A stretch of 64,000 nucleotides of DNA from Neckera pumila (lineage: Eukaryota; Streptophyta; Bryopsida; Hypnales; Neckeraceae), in NCBI GenBank assembly GCA_963969595.1, contig OZ018410.1, positions 23,794,913 through 23,858,912 on the forward strand, given 5' to 3'. Numbering within the stretch: the stretch's first letter is position 1; each line of letters begins with the position of its first letter. The notes below the pieces were generated by a model. That model had not been told where the DNA came from and did no database searches. It was given only the letters and a program-made list of their open reading frames with translations. The position numbers and the translations under genes were made by a program. Positions 11,877 through 24,404 of this stretch are shown here, piece by piece.

Positions 11877-14800
11877 TCAGGCCTTTGGAAAGCTGCTCAG
11901 AATTAATGCCTTCAAATTTTTTTTGTTTACCTGCAAAACAAACAGCATTGGATCTTGAGGCAAATCACAATTGCCTTCAAAATTACAACGGGCACTCTCG
12001 TCCCAACTGATAAAAACCATCACTAATCATACCAAGTTGAATATATGTTGAGATTTTGTAAATCCAAAGCCTTCTGATATTTATAGCCGTGCTCGGTTCT
12101 CTATGTATCTTTCCTCAAAAGCTGCAGTCTTGTTCGATTCAGAATATTTTTGGGCGTTATATCAAGGGTAGAAGACAAACCTTGCCCATGGCATTGCGCG
12201 GAAGCGATTCTGAAACTAGCAAATGCCGAGGAATCTGCTCAAGAAAAGCGAACCAGAAATTTCAGTTCCTAGACTTCAAACTCTTATGGAGAAGTCCAAT
12301 TCCAACTTTGCACAAGTACTCAAGGTATTGGTATTTAAGCGGCAAGAACATACGAGCTGAAAACGAAGAACAAAACTACAGAGGCTGTTTTACTTAAGGT
12401 CGCGGCACCTAAAAGCGTCCGAATGAGCATTTGAGCATGGTTCCTAAGTTTTATTAAACTATCTATTTTTTTGTTAAATCTTGTTGGGAGTCAAAAGGGA
12501 TGTCATTTCTCTTTGCATGAGTTTTTTGGATGCCTTATGAATAAACTACAAATTTTCAAAGTGCTGAAAATAGGTATACCCAAAACCGGTCCTAGGTTCT
12601 CAAGCATAGAGGCTGTACATTATATGCAGGAATGTGTAGAAGTCATTTTTTAAAAACAGGTTGCAATTGGGCAGTTTCCTTAAAAAAGTGAAGGTGAATA
12701 AGTTCCAGATCATACTCCCTTGCTCAAAGTTGTTCTAATCCCAATGGGAATTGCAAAAACAAGAACCAATAATATTCTATATCCTTGTAATGATGTGGTT
12801 TTATGAAGTATATTGGCACAAGAAACTGCTCAATTTGCTGACAAACCTGAACAGCATTTCAGTCAAAGATGATAACTCACCTTATAGGGAGCTAGCATAG
12901 AGCGTGCCCATTCACGCAGGGCTTGCAAAGTGAGAACTGGCTTCCATTCTGCAGCGGCTGATGCAGCTTGTGCTTCATGGGGAACAATTACAGCTGAAAC
13001 GATTTCCCCATAGTCCTTATCCGGAATACCTATAATTGCACACTCTGCTATCATAGGATGCTGCAAAATGACCATAATGGGCCTCCTTAGTTCTCAACAA
13101 TCGCTCCTCAAATATTAGAAGCTCATCACCCATTAGTTTCAAATTGGCTCATTAGCAACATGCCCTGTTGTGGAAATGGCTCAGAAAACAAGGAATCTAC
13201 GTTTAAAAGGAAGACATGTAACTACATGGTGCTCATCAAATCAAGAGAGCTTGAGTACTCTCACACCTGAAGGAGGACAGCTTCAATTTCAAGTGCAGAT
13301 ATTTTATAACCTGCTGACTTGATAATATCCACACTTGTCCCTGTCATAAGCCAGTTGCACTTATTAAGACTAAATCGAAGTTTGCCCACTTAGTCGGGTG
13401 CTTGGAATATTGAAATAAATCGGTACTTTCTCATGAGAAAGCAGTAGATCATTGTCTGCAAACCACTCTCGTGATGTCTATTTCTGAAGCAAGACAAACT
13501 GAATGAATAATTGTAGGGAGAACAAGATCCAGTTCTGATAAGTTCTGAGTGCAGTAGTTTACGTACGTCCAAGAATTTTGTAGTGCCCATCTTCGTTTGA
13601 AGCTGTATCCCCAGTTTCAAAGAAGCCATCCTTCCTAAAAGAGTTTTCAGTCACCTGCCAAATCCATTTCAAATGATTACAATTTCATCTAGCTTACAGA
13701 GACTCGGGGGTCACTCCGACGTATTAGCAAACTATGTGAGAATTCTTACACGGAATAGGTGTTTATCAACTCTATTTATTTATACTCTAAAGAACCTATT
13801 CCGTAAGGCCTTAGTGGACAACATCATACTACAAGTAAAGAATAAATGGAGTTTATAACTCCATTGCTAGAACATTCTTAGAACATTCTAGCAATGTTCC
13901 CTTTTACTACGAGGGAGTTACCAGTATGCAAGCTGCCCAGATGTACCATCATCACACTGCCAAAGTTCTAATTGAATGTATGTGTACCTCCGGTAGGTTC
14001 CAATATTCACTGAACATTCCTGGACTTCTGATCCACAGTGTTCCTACACCTGTGGCAGCATCCTCATCTTCAAGAATCAACGCCTGGAGTTCAAAACACC
14101 ATACAGCATAGCTAGTATTATCAATTATTAGGCCACATTCACATTAAAGGATCATAAATATAATAATCGTAGATGTTACATACTGGATTAATGAAATTCA
14201 CATTTGTTGAAAGTTGCAACAGAACAGTCAGAAGTATGTCATGGTTTTGGATGTGGACAAGAACTGGAAGAGACGCCTAACCTCCACACCAGGAAAAGGC
14301 TTCCCAACGAACCCGGGCCTCCTATCACCATGAAGAGGGTTGGACAGTCCCATACCAAACTGTATTTCAATAACATCAACAGGCCTCAATGAGTAACTTA
14401 CAGATAGTAACGCAAACCCCAAATGAAACAAGCCAATGACAAACTGACAATGCCTATATGTGAATATACAACACCCTTCTGACATCGAGTGAACACCTTG
14501 ACGGCTAACCTTTTAAGGACGAAGATGACCACATTTTGGACTCATGCAATTTTCGGAGTTTTGAATAGTTCGATTGGGAATTCTCATTTGTTCAAATAAT
14601 TTTTATTTCCAACCATCACATGCAATGTTCCTCACTCTAATGATACAAAGATCATTTCAATTATTCTGTCTCCAATATGATCGATCAAAATGAGCATTTC
14701 AAAATGATGAATTGCTCGTCTTTAAAGAGTTAAGATGGCTTCTAAAATATAAGGATTTTTTAATACATGTAACAGAGAACAAACTAGCTAAGTTTTGACA

Positions 14801-17800
14801 TGATATTAAATTTATTAAAAATAAATCTATGTTATGAGTTTTTATTTTTACTTGGAAACAAGTTTTGAGACAATTCTTTTTAATTTCATAAGGGGAACGA
14901 GCATGATCCGAATTGAAGTTTACATTCTAAAAAGTGTCCGACCGAACTTTTTTTCAACTTTTATTTCTAAAACAAATTTGTATAAAAATGATTAAAACAA
15001 ACCTCAAAGTCGATGCCCCCTGCCTATTAACACAGAAGTTGCATATCCGCGCAAGTGAGATGCCATATGCATAACAAGAAAGCATAAAAAGATGTTTGCA
15101 AACCTCAGTCATCCCATATCTTTCAAGCAGACGATGTCCCGTCACACGTTCCCACTTCTCCATAATTGGTTGTGGCAGCGCCGATGATCCACACATCTAC
15201 CATTCATCAGGAAAGAATGTAAGAACGTACCCTAATCCCGATTAAATTTTTCCTAATTGGTCGCTCAAACTCCGTAGCAAAAAAGCATATCATCAATTTT
15301 GAAAACGGATTACCAAAAGGCGCAATTTGCCGGCAGCCAAGGAGCATGACTTCTGCTGGTCTACATCCATAAGGTCATAACCTTGGAGGAGTCGCACATA
15401 CATTGTAGGCACCTGATTCATATTTGAAATGGAGTAAGAAAACCTTCTTTCGGCTTTTTTTAGTAAATGGCCAACCTGATAGACGAACATACACTTCGCA
15501 AAGCACCCCAAATTAATTCTAACATAGGACTGTTCCTGAGCATTTACTGGACTTTTAATAATGGTACATTAAAAGGAAATGTAGACGAGTTGCTAAAGGG
15601 CAATGCCTGGATCATCAACTTCATGGTCGGAAAATGAAGAAAGCTTACCCCACTAAAGACGGTTACGGCATCACTAGCTGGTACATCTGGGCTTGGATAC
15701 GACTCCTGCCACCTCTGCCATACTTCCCATGCGCCAAACTTAGGCAAAAATTCAATCTGCAAGTATTGAAACCCATGAAAAAATTTATCAACTTGAAACC
15801 AAGAGTATTATCTGGAGCAAATACAACTAGGTCTGTAGCGATTTCTTAGGTATATAAGGAAGTCACTTAAAATATGAATACATAAAAGAAGAACATTACC
15901 GTAGCACCTACGAACAAAGGCGCCAGCAAAATGTTGACCAATCCGTGCACATGTGAGTTGCAGCATGTCAAGGATCACTATGGAAACGGAAGAGCTTAGT
16001 TCGTACAGCAGGGAACAAAATACGAATTTTAATTTGCTCCTAATCTGGGGCTCGCAAATCACTCTAATCATCTGATACCAATTCAGATCCCAAAGTTCAC
16101 ATCACTTTAAGGATACCCAAGTGCTTCTTACAAATAAAGATTTCTAGTACTTCAGAAGTTGAAGACTAATTGTCTAAAATCTAACCTAGCATATGGCGCT
16201 TTGGAGTTCAAAAGACAATTGCGAAGGATATGGTGCAGAGGCAGACAGTGGAGGAACCGGTCCTTGGGAGAATATTCCCAAGCTTTGGCCAGCATCTGTA
16301 CCTGCTTACATACGGGAGATTTCAAACCTTCAGAACTAAAAAATAGACGATCTGACTACTTGCAAGTTTAGACTTTGGTCCAAAACCGTGTTGAAATTAG
16401 TCAACAAAACTCACAGATAAAGAGGGGTACAGTCAGGATCATTATGAGGCAGGAGCCATTATCTGGTGTAGAAAAGCATAGCATGTGATTAAACTGTCAT
16501 TACCTGAGCCCCAATGCTGGCATGAGTATGAACAGTTCCTTTTGGCTTCCCCGTTGTCCCACTCGTATAAATAATTAGAGCTACCTGCTCCCCTGCACCA
16601 ACAATAGATCTTGACAAACAAATAGCTAGGGTTGAAAGCAAATAATAACTTCATCTCAGGGTAGTTCGACAATTTGAGCACTCCTGGAAACTGATAACAG
16701 AAATTGCTCTAGAATTACTACAAAGAATGTCTGAGTCTTTTGAAAAGCTTCACTAAGATAGTATTGGAAGTAACAGTTTAGTTGAAAAAGATCTCACCGA
16801 AATCAAAAGAATACGCATCCAAACAATCGATTAAATTTCGAACGAGTTGTCAGACAGTACGCTGGTTCACTTGTGGTCTCTTTGATTCATATAAGGACAT
16901 TATAACACGTATTTACACAGCACTAATCTTATTATGAGGGGTAGTTCATTTTGAAATACCTCGAATGCTAGATGACACCTTCTGAACCTGTGCTTCCATT
17001 TGCTCAATAGGCAGAAGTCCACGAGATTTGTCATTGCAAGTACCGGCTACAGAAGGGAGCAAGTAAAAACGAGCATCACACTTTTCGGCTGCAGGTTCAA
17101 GGAGCTCTCGATACTCCTCAGTTGCAAAGACTATAGAGACACACTGCGTGGACACCCACATTATTACAAATTTGAAGAAAAGTAGTGACCTCCAATCTTG
17201 CCTGGTAACAAAAACGAGATATAGAAACCAGAGTGCGTGATGAGGAGATATTTCAATTGAATGGTTTCGGGGACTACCGCATCAGAAAGGACGTGGAGCA
17301 GCTCAGTCTCCGGGTGATTCAGGGCCAAAGGTACCGCCACAGCTCCACTCAGCCAGGTGCCCCACATCCCAACTACGAACTCTGCAGAAGGCTTTCCCAT
17401 GATGCCTACACGAGCCCCCTTTACAAGCTTCACATTCTTGGATCTCTCAGTGACCACTACCACTTCGCCTTCTGCATTCGTTTTCTTGTACACCTGATTC
17501 ACCAAATTCACAATAATGCCTGTGAATACTCAATAAGGTAGAGGATACTAAAAACGTTAAGGACCTTATCCAACACTGACCCTTGTAGCCAAGAACTCAT
17601 CTATTGGAATTCAGACACTTACTAGCAAAAGGTGTAAGCATGACTTGGCAAAGTGCCTAAAGCCACTGATCTTTGAAAAGAAATGGGGTTGTCTACTGTA
17701 ACTTAAAGTGGTCTACACCTCCCCCTCTGAATGATTGGATAACAAATTCATACGTTGAAAAGAACTTGATCGCAAGAGAAGTTGGCTCTTGTACATAAAG

Positions 17801-19049
17801 TGATCTCTCCACAGCACCATATTGATCTCCCAATGAATGCACACGCCTACATGTAAGCTAGAATGCTTAAAGTGATGCAGATAATATCCTCTACTTTAGT
17901 GAGACCTTTTGTGCTAAAATCGCACATGCTATGTACACACTGGTTTTGCACTGAAGGAAACTAAAATTGCAGAACTGCATGACAAGGGGCGTGGCCACAG
18001 CAATTCCTAGTACAAACTTCCAAAGGCTGCATAATAAACCCCTAGAAATCCACCGTCCAAATTCGAAACGAATCTTGGTGCGCTCTGAAATTATCATACC
18101 TCATGTAAAGTTGTAACAAAAACGACAGTTGGCAGAAAAGATGCTGGAAACAAAAAAGAATCACGAAGGCACTGAAAGCACCATACTATCAAGGTGCAGA
18201 AGTCTATTTGAAATGTGAAATTCAAATGTGCTTTCACTATGTGAAATTTGACTGGTTGAGAGAATCAAACAAATACCCCAAGAGTTTTGGATCCATCCTG
18301 CTGGATATCGGTAACTCCATCTCCATGTCCTTCGTTGCAGGTATTGGCAACAGGCAGCTGCCTCTCTCCAGGAAGGAAAGACTGGAGGAGTTTCGACAAC
18401 TGAAAGCTGGAGTGTAAAAGCTCGCCATAGCTGTGGTTTCCCCGCGCATCGGAGATCGCGGTTGCTCCATGCGCCCTACTAATGCTAAAGCCCACCTTCA
18501 GCACATCCAACACATTTTCAACGCACTTCGTCGTTGCTTCAGTTCCTGTAAGGTGGAGCATACCAAAACCATTAGGGACATGACAACGTCTCCCTGTCAC
18601 CAACAGAATCTCATCTATTTCATACACTTGGTTACACTTCCTGACAAAGTGGTATCAGCATCACTCGACTAAATGTCTGATCTTTGGATGGAAAATAGGG
18701 TTACCTATTGTCACCAATAGTGGTCTACAACTTCCCACTTTGAATGATTGCATAAGAAATGCATAAATGTTTGATCTCTCCAGCGAGCTCTATTGGGTGA
18801 TCTCCCAGTGAAAGCACTCCTTAAAATGCTCAAAGTGACTGAAAGAGTATCCTCAGAAAACACTGTAATGTCAGAAAAGTAGTGATCGTTGGGAAGTGGC
18901 AAAGGTAAGGAATTGAGTGAAGTACCATGAGAAGCCAGATGCCGGACATGGTGCAGTGTGCGAAGCGATGGAAGGTCAGAAGTCGAGGCTCTTCTGTGAA
19001 GATAGAGACGCAACAACAAAAGCTGGCATCGTCCTGACCCCGAGTGCAT
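11877..19049 (-). CDS. AAE13: Malonyl-CoA synthetase (acyl-activating enzyme 13 / ACSF3 type), ~17 exons
   Basis: Ligates malonate to CoA using ATP. From the start: exon 1 19,049-18,926 ([20 protein letters not shown]..., an arginine-rich presequence suggesting mitochondrial targeting), exon 2 18,545-18,277, exon 3 17,493-17,278 ([31 protein letters not shown]). Then the P-loop [11 protein letters not shown] near 16,550, the segment HHVHGLVN split by an intron at 16,231-15,953, and [14 protein letters not shown] followed by [12 protein letters not shown] near 15,110. [12 protein letters not shown] lies near 13,600, [13 protein letters not shown] near 13,300, [19 protein letters not shown] near 13,030, and the catalytic lysine segment SLPRNAMGK at about 12,178-12,215. 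The last exon ([11 protein letters not shown]...) ends at a stop at 11,877-11,879. All hallmark motifs are present. Family B repeats lie in introns 1 and 2. Confidence 0.92.
14505..14733. mobile_element. Short TIR element in an AAE13 intron (copy A6)
   Basis: The left end CTAACCTTTTAAGGACGAAG and the right end CTCGTCTTTAAAGAGTTAA are inverted repeats with about 13 of 15 matches. The right flank is TTAA and the left a one-base variant, CTAA. The length of about 229 bp is nearly the same as the element at 46,394-46,621. The interior is AT-rich and non-coding. Confidence 0.55.
15953..16231 (-). other. AT-AC intron with U12-type signals in the malonyl-CoA synthetase gene
   Basis: On the minus strand the exon ends ...CTGCACC and the intron begins ATATCCTT, the canonical U12 5' splice site. 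The intron ends ...CTCAC, with TCCTTGAC (15,974-15,967) placed about 15 bases before the 3' end, fitting the U12 branch-point consensus and spacing. Joining the flanks restores LHHVHGLVN, the sequence expected for this enzyme family. No GT-AG alternative keeps the frame. Confidence 0.88.
17537..17898 (-). mobile_element. Intronic MITE-like repeat, family B, copy 2 (AAE13 intron 2)
   Basis: The ends are GTAGAGGATACTA (17,539-17,551) and TATCCTCTAC (17,885-17,894), an inverted repeat. The reverse complement aligns with the MCD intron copy over most of its length, for example 'tggtctacacctccccctctgaatgattg' here against the corresponding MCD sequence. About 360 bp, non-coding, in the sense of the host gene. 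Confidence 0.75.
18630..18856 (-). mobile_element. Truncated family B repeat, copy 3 (AAE13 intron 1)
   Basis: Shares 'tggtctacaa.ttccc..tttgaatgattgcataag' and 'tgatctc.cca' with copies 1 and 2, and has one end (AGTATCCTC, 18,846-18,854). The opposite end is missing, because coding exon 2 begins about 90 bp away. The orientation is again the sense of the host gene. Confidence 0.65.
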
Positions 19050-19760
19050 TGATCCCAGTTCAGCCCCAAAGCCCAGGCTCACTGCCACTAAAAGAGAGAT
19101 GCGCCCGTCTCTTAGAAGAAGGCGAATCTCATTCCTCCAGACACGATTCGAGGTAGATTTACAGCCTCAAAAGAAATCGTCTCCGAAATTCAACTTGCAA
19201 ATAGTCTCAATGAATTTTCAGGCTCAAGTCGAGAACAACTACTGCAAGGCCACAATGGTCACTACACTCTTCTGTCTCCTTAGAGTGGTTGTGAAATATG
19301 ACGGGCACCCTTCCTGTCATTTAAGCATAAAAGTGTGAACAGTACTGACATCAAGTCACTAGGTCCTAAATAGACAAATAGTGGATACAAGATGATCGGA
19401 GCAGTAAAAAAATTGCTCGAAATAAAGTGCCTCAGACTGTGCGAGATCACCCTGCTTACAGTCCCTCCGCAAATGGAATCTGAAAGCTCTGGCGTAGAGG
19501 GGCAACGTATTATCACAGATCGATCCCCGAACTACTCGCCGCAGATACCAGCAGAAGAATTTGCTTAGAAGAGCGCACCCGGAGCAACAAACTCCGAGTG
19601 CGTCCTCAGTTCAATAACACAATTCTGACCCGGGAGCATTCTTCAATCAACAGCAAGAACGGGCAGATACGACACTGAAGCTTTCGCAATACTCTCGTTT
19701 CAAAGGTTTAAACTTTAAAAAAACCCACTGAGAAAACGACGTTGATCTCTCATTTAAAGG

Positions 19761-19810
19761 GGGTTTAGGGTTTAAGTAAGTTTAGGGTTTGAGTAAGTTT
19801 AGGGTTTCTT
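19761..19810 (+). promoter_or_regulatory. Three tandem telo-box motifs upstream of the pseudouridine synthase
   Basis: TTTAGGGTTT occurs three times with a 17-bp period, separated by AAGTAAG or GAGTAAG. The cluster lies about 65-110 bp before the ATG at 19,873. TTTAGGG is the plant telomere unit, and such telo-boxes are known in promoters of plant translation and ribosome-related genes, which fits an RNA-modifying enzyme. Whether it works here is inference. Confidence 0.7.
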
Positions 19811-19872
19811 ACCGGAATGACAATTGTACCATAACATGTTTTGTTGCAGAAGTAGAGTTTCAGTTGGGTAGA

Positions 19873-22800
19873 ATGGCAACTCGCGGAGTGGCATCGTTAA
19901 GGCATTGCATTAGAGTTTCCTGTGATGGGTGGGCGCCTCTGAAGCATGCACGTTTGTGGAATTCTTCTTCGTCAATTGAGAAGGTAGTCAAAGTTGCTGA
20001 AACCGAGAATGGCGAAGCTGCGAGGCATCGGTGGAAGGAACTGCCTCCCGTGCCACTGGAATCAGCGGTTCGTGCTTTGGAAGCGATTGAAAGTACGCAA
20101 TCGTAACTTTGGTCTGCGGCTCTGGTCAACTAGGGGTTGCCAATTCCTGGTTTTCTGATTTTCTAATTTCCTCGGCAGGTTATAATGAAGGATCGGAGAT
20201 GCGCAGGGAAGACAGGATGAAGCGGTTGACGGCTCTGCGCTGGGTTGCTCAATGTTGCCCTAACGTCCCCAATAGTTTGATCAACAAGCTCTTCCGCTTG
20301 CGACAAGTATGTTTCTCTACCATCCAGAATTAGTTCCTCATCTTTCTTTTTGTAGCGTCCGACATCAGCTTCTCATAATTCTGAACACTCAATCCTAATT
20401 AGTGAATCTGCATACAGAGATTACCAGGGAATTTGCTGAACTTCAACAAAATCTGATTTTTGAATGTCACCTAGATGGACACTTTCAAAAGTAGATTCTG
20501 GAGAGGCTTATTAACGATCAGTTAATGAAGTGCCAATGCTTGATGATTATTTTCTGAAACATACGAGACTTTACTTCATTGCGAATAACATGACATATGA
20601 GGAGCCACCTGAACACCCTAGAAATAAATGAACACTGCACCCAGAAAAGTAGTCTACTTTTCTTTTGTTGCACAATCTTGAGCTCATGTTGTGTTTGCAA
20701 AGGTGGGTATAACTCAATATCTTCATTTATTTCCTTAATTGACATGTTTGTATGTGGGCTCATCTGATAGTGATTACATGCTTGGCAATGGAAAATATTG
20801 CTTCAAAAGTGGGCTAGTTCTTCAATATTTTAGGGCTTTAGGTTCTTTTTGTGCTACAATGGAAAGGGCGCAAGCTGTATACTATAGAATGTTACGACTG
20901 TGTGTACTGTTCCAAGTGCCAATATACGATTTGATCGGAAATGACTGGTTCTGCCTTTGTGGTCTACCAGATTCGAATGCAGGTACCTGGGGAGATTTCC
21001 AGTCACGTCAATGGGTCATCGAAAGACACACGTCTGATAAGAGTAATCATCTTGCACTTGCAACATTGTTGCACCATATATGCACCGACCTTCGATGTTT
21101 CTCTTTTCAGATTGTACGTCTCATTGTATCTCGATTGCTAATGCTGGATGCTATACATGCATCAGGGTTTTGACATTTGGGTTCTGATAGTTTCACGAAA
21201 TGCTGGAAATATTCAGCTGCCCATGCTTTTTTCAAGTTGAAGCATTTGTTGAATTTTTCTGTATATTTTGACTGAAGTGGTGAATCCATGCCTAGCCGTT
21301 GCCTAGTAACTTTATGCAATACTTCCTTTTGCAGGTTTCAGCAAAAGACACGCTTGAGGAGGGTGCAGTGCTATGTATACCTGCAGCTGTATCAGTAACT
21401 TTAGATGAGAGGATTCCAGCAACAAACACCCAAAAACCAACCGCTCAGGATATGAAGTGGCTGCGCAGTCTAATTCTTCACAAGGCATGACTCTCCATGG
21501 ACATTATATTTTTCTTCAAAAAATATTGCATGCTTTTTGATCGATCCTTCTCCTGTAGCACCAGTTGCGAACAATTTCAACAACCGTAAACACCGAGAGT
21601 GTAACTAAGAACAAAAACTTGGCATTTGAACGCCATCTATTCTTCAAGAGTACTCACTGGTTTTCAATTTTGTCTAACATTTGCACTGGATTTACTAGTG
21701 AAAATTGAGAAGTAGCATGTATTGATTGCACGATCTTGTGTACAAAAGTGTGCAGGATGAGGAGATAATAGTTATCAATAAGCCAAGCGGCCTGGCTGTT
21801 CAGGTGGGTGCTATTGCAATGGTGGGAGATTTAACCTCTAATTGCGTAAATGACCAAAAGTGTTCCATCTTTGTAGATCTAGAAATGAATCATTTTGGAA
21901 GGTAACAAAATTATTCATGATTGCTCAAACATGTGGAATATCTAATGCAATCACGAAACGGTGCGTTTTTTGAGTTGGTTGTATTTGTCTAAGGAGACTG
22001 GGGTGAGTCGATGTGAACAGGGTGGTAGTGAGGTGGTGAGAAGCCTGGACTCTATGATGGGAGCAGCTCTCTCTTATGACTACGAGGAAGGGCCTCGGCT
22101 GGTAACTACTCTCCAATTGTCTTTTGCTTGTGGATTAACATGCCAGGTCATGCAGTCCTTAGTGTCCTCCTTAGTGTTCGCTGATCATATCTCAAGATGC
22201 TCAGCAATTTAATGATTTATTGAAGTAACGCACTGTTTCTAGTTGTTTTGATATGAAGTAAATTCTGCTATTAACATTACAACAATGGTGGTCTGAAGGA
22301 AAGGAAATTGTGATGAAATGAACTAAATTTGTTTGTGCTTTCAATTCTTTTTCCTATCTATGCAGCTATTTCGACATCTAGTAATGTCCATCTTAGTCTT
22401 TGTCTTAGTTGATGTCCCATATTAATCATTTCTCTGTTTACTGAAGGTTCATAGGCTGGATAAAGAAACCAGTGGTGCACTAGTCGTTGGACGGACCCAC
22501 CAAAGCACTGTATTCCTTCAGGCTTTGCTCCGGGACAAAACGGCAAAGCTATCTGGAGCTCCTGGGGTATTTCTCCTGCACAATTGAACTGGTGTTTTAA
22601 CTGCACCTTTCATTCACCGTTGATTCTGTTTAGTGTGTGATAAACTATTTTGTGGTTTTTATGCTACTTGAAACTCTATGTATTAGTGTGCATATTGATG
22701 GATAAGATTGGAACACCATTTGATGAGCTTTGGATGTCATGTTGGTCACCTTTTGACTAACCACTTCATACACTTGTTCATGGAGTGATTATTCAATCAA

Positions 22801-24404
22801 AAGCTTCTAGGTACACTAGTGAACGAAAGAAGTAAATCTACTCCATGGCATGCTACTTTGGTGTTAATTCAAATCATGGATGACGCTAAATAGAATGAGC
22901 GTTGTAATCACTTTGTCCTCGTAATTGTGTGAAGTTCAAGAATTGGTGAGATTGCCGTTGCCCCGTGTTATCGTCATGAAAATCATTCCTTATTGATAAC
23001 ATCACGTGGAATATGGTTGTGTGATAGTGCAGGGCAAAATAAGCACTATGGAGCGCTGTTATTGGGCCTTGGTGATTGGAGTTCCTGAGGCAAAGGAAGG
23101 TCGAATATCAGCTCCACTTGCAAAGGTTTAATGTGCACTGTCGAGGGTCATTGTTCAACTTTCATGTCTTCGGAGTTCGGTGTTGCTAATGTCTACGATT
23201 ATTGTAGAGGTCTACAATTGCTTCCGCTCTTCTTTTCATGTTTGAGTAGCACTGAATTCTGACTCTGCATGAACACCTTTCTTTGTTCAAATATTTAGGT
23301 AGTCACGGACAGCGGAAAACTTGAGAAGATGCGGGTAGTTCACGAAAGTCATCCAAACGCCCAGGAAGCCATTACAGATTACAAGGTTTTGGGATCCTCT
23401 GTACTCGGTGAGTTGGAACAGAACTTAAGCTTATCCGCCCTTCTCTTTGTGAGAACGGTTGGCGACATCTCCTAATCTCTCTGATTCTTCTTGACACGCG
23501 GCCTGGAAGTAGCTTGAGTGGTCTCATGTATGAGACCATACATTTGTGATGAAAAAATAATACAATCGGAAGTGATTTCATAAAATAGCTCAAAAAAAGG
23601 GCGCAAATAGTAACATCAACATTGTTAGGTCAATGAAAAATCAACCTAATAGGGACCAAGTAATGCCGCTGGGAACAACCACAGTGATCACAAGCATACA
23701 CCGAATAAATGCCCAGCCAATGCATTTTCGATATTCTTATTAGCTATGTCATGACAAACTTGATACTTCTGATCTTGCAGGCTGTTCGTGGCTGGAGCTT
23801 CGTCCTCTGACTGGCCGCAAGCACCAGGTCAGCAACATCGTTTTTAAAACCCTTTTGCTTTCTGGACCGAAGTGAGCTGAACTGGTTGAAGTGGGCTTCG
23901 TATTCTCCCTTTATTGGCCTCTTGCATTGACAAACGCTACAGTGAATGTAAGAAATTTTGAATTTTTTTCTCTAAATTTGCAAGGACAAAGTCTCTTCTT
24001 GCATCGCTGCTTGCTTTCTTGTTTGGGTCTAATGAAGAAAAGGTTTTGATTGTGTACAGATTCGTGTCCACTGTGCTGAAGTACTAGGGATGCCGATTGT
24101 GGGAGATTACAAGTATGGCTGGCGAGCTCTGCGGGTGTGGCCTCCAGATGGGCATTCAGAGAACTTAATATCAAAGGAAAGTGGTCATGTCTGGTCAAGT
24201 AGGCCCAATTTACACTTGCACTGCCGTCAGTTATCTCTTCCAGACGTTGCACAAGCGTTTAAGCGACAACCTGGAGAGCGGCCCTTAGGAAACACAATTG
24301 CTGGAAGTCGGTTAGAAGAATATTTAGTCATTGTTGCTCCATTGCCTCCTCACATGGTGGTGAGTTGGAACGTGAAACCTCTTGATGGTTTTCCTATGAT
24401 TTGA
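19873..24404 (+). CDS. RluA-family RNA pseudouridine synthase, probably organellar
   Basis: Isomerises uridine to pseudouridine in RNA. Ten exons: 19,873-20,092; 20,179-20,306; 21,335-21,484; 21,756-21,803; 22,021-22,101; then near 22,447, 23,033, 23,299 and 23,780; the last 24,061-24,404. Visible motifs are INKPSGLAVQ, the catalytic-aspartate motif HRLDKETSG, the YWALVIGVPE strand, and the C-terminal signature LRPLTGRKHQIRVHCAEVLG with PIVGDYKYG. An S4-like segment (PNSLINKLFRLRQ...) precedes the catalytic domain. The N-terminus (MATRGVASLRHCIRVSC) is basic and hydroxyl-rich, as in mitochondrial presequences. It resembles Arabidopsis RNA pseudouridine synthases 3/4 in layout. The ATG at 19,873 is chosen because the frame further upstream opens only with non-ATG codons. 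Intron 3 starts with GC. The gene is divergent from AAE13, with 824 bp between the starts. Confidence 0.9.

Noticed and set aside
13720..13910. Short inverted pieces (GGAATAGGT / ACCTATTCC, and a CTAGAACATTCT repeat) in an AAE13 intron
   Set aside because: The arms are short and boundaries undefined; not enough for an element call.
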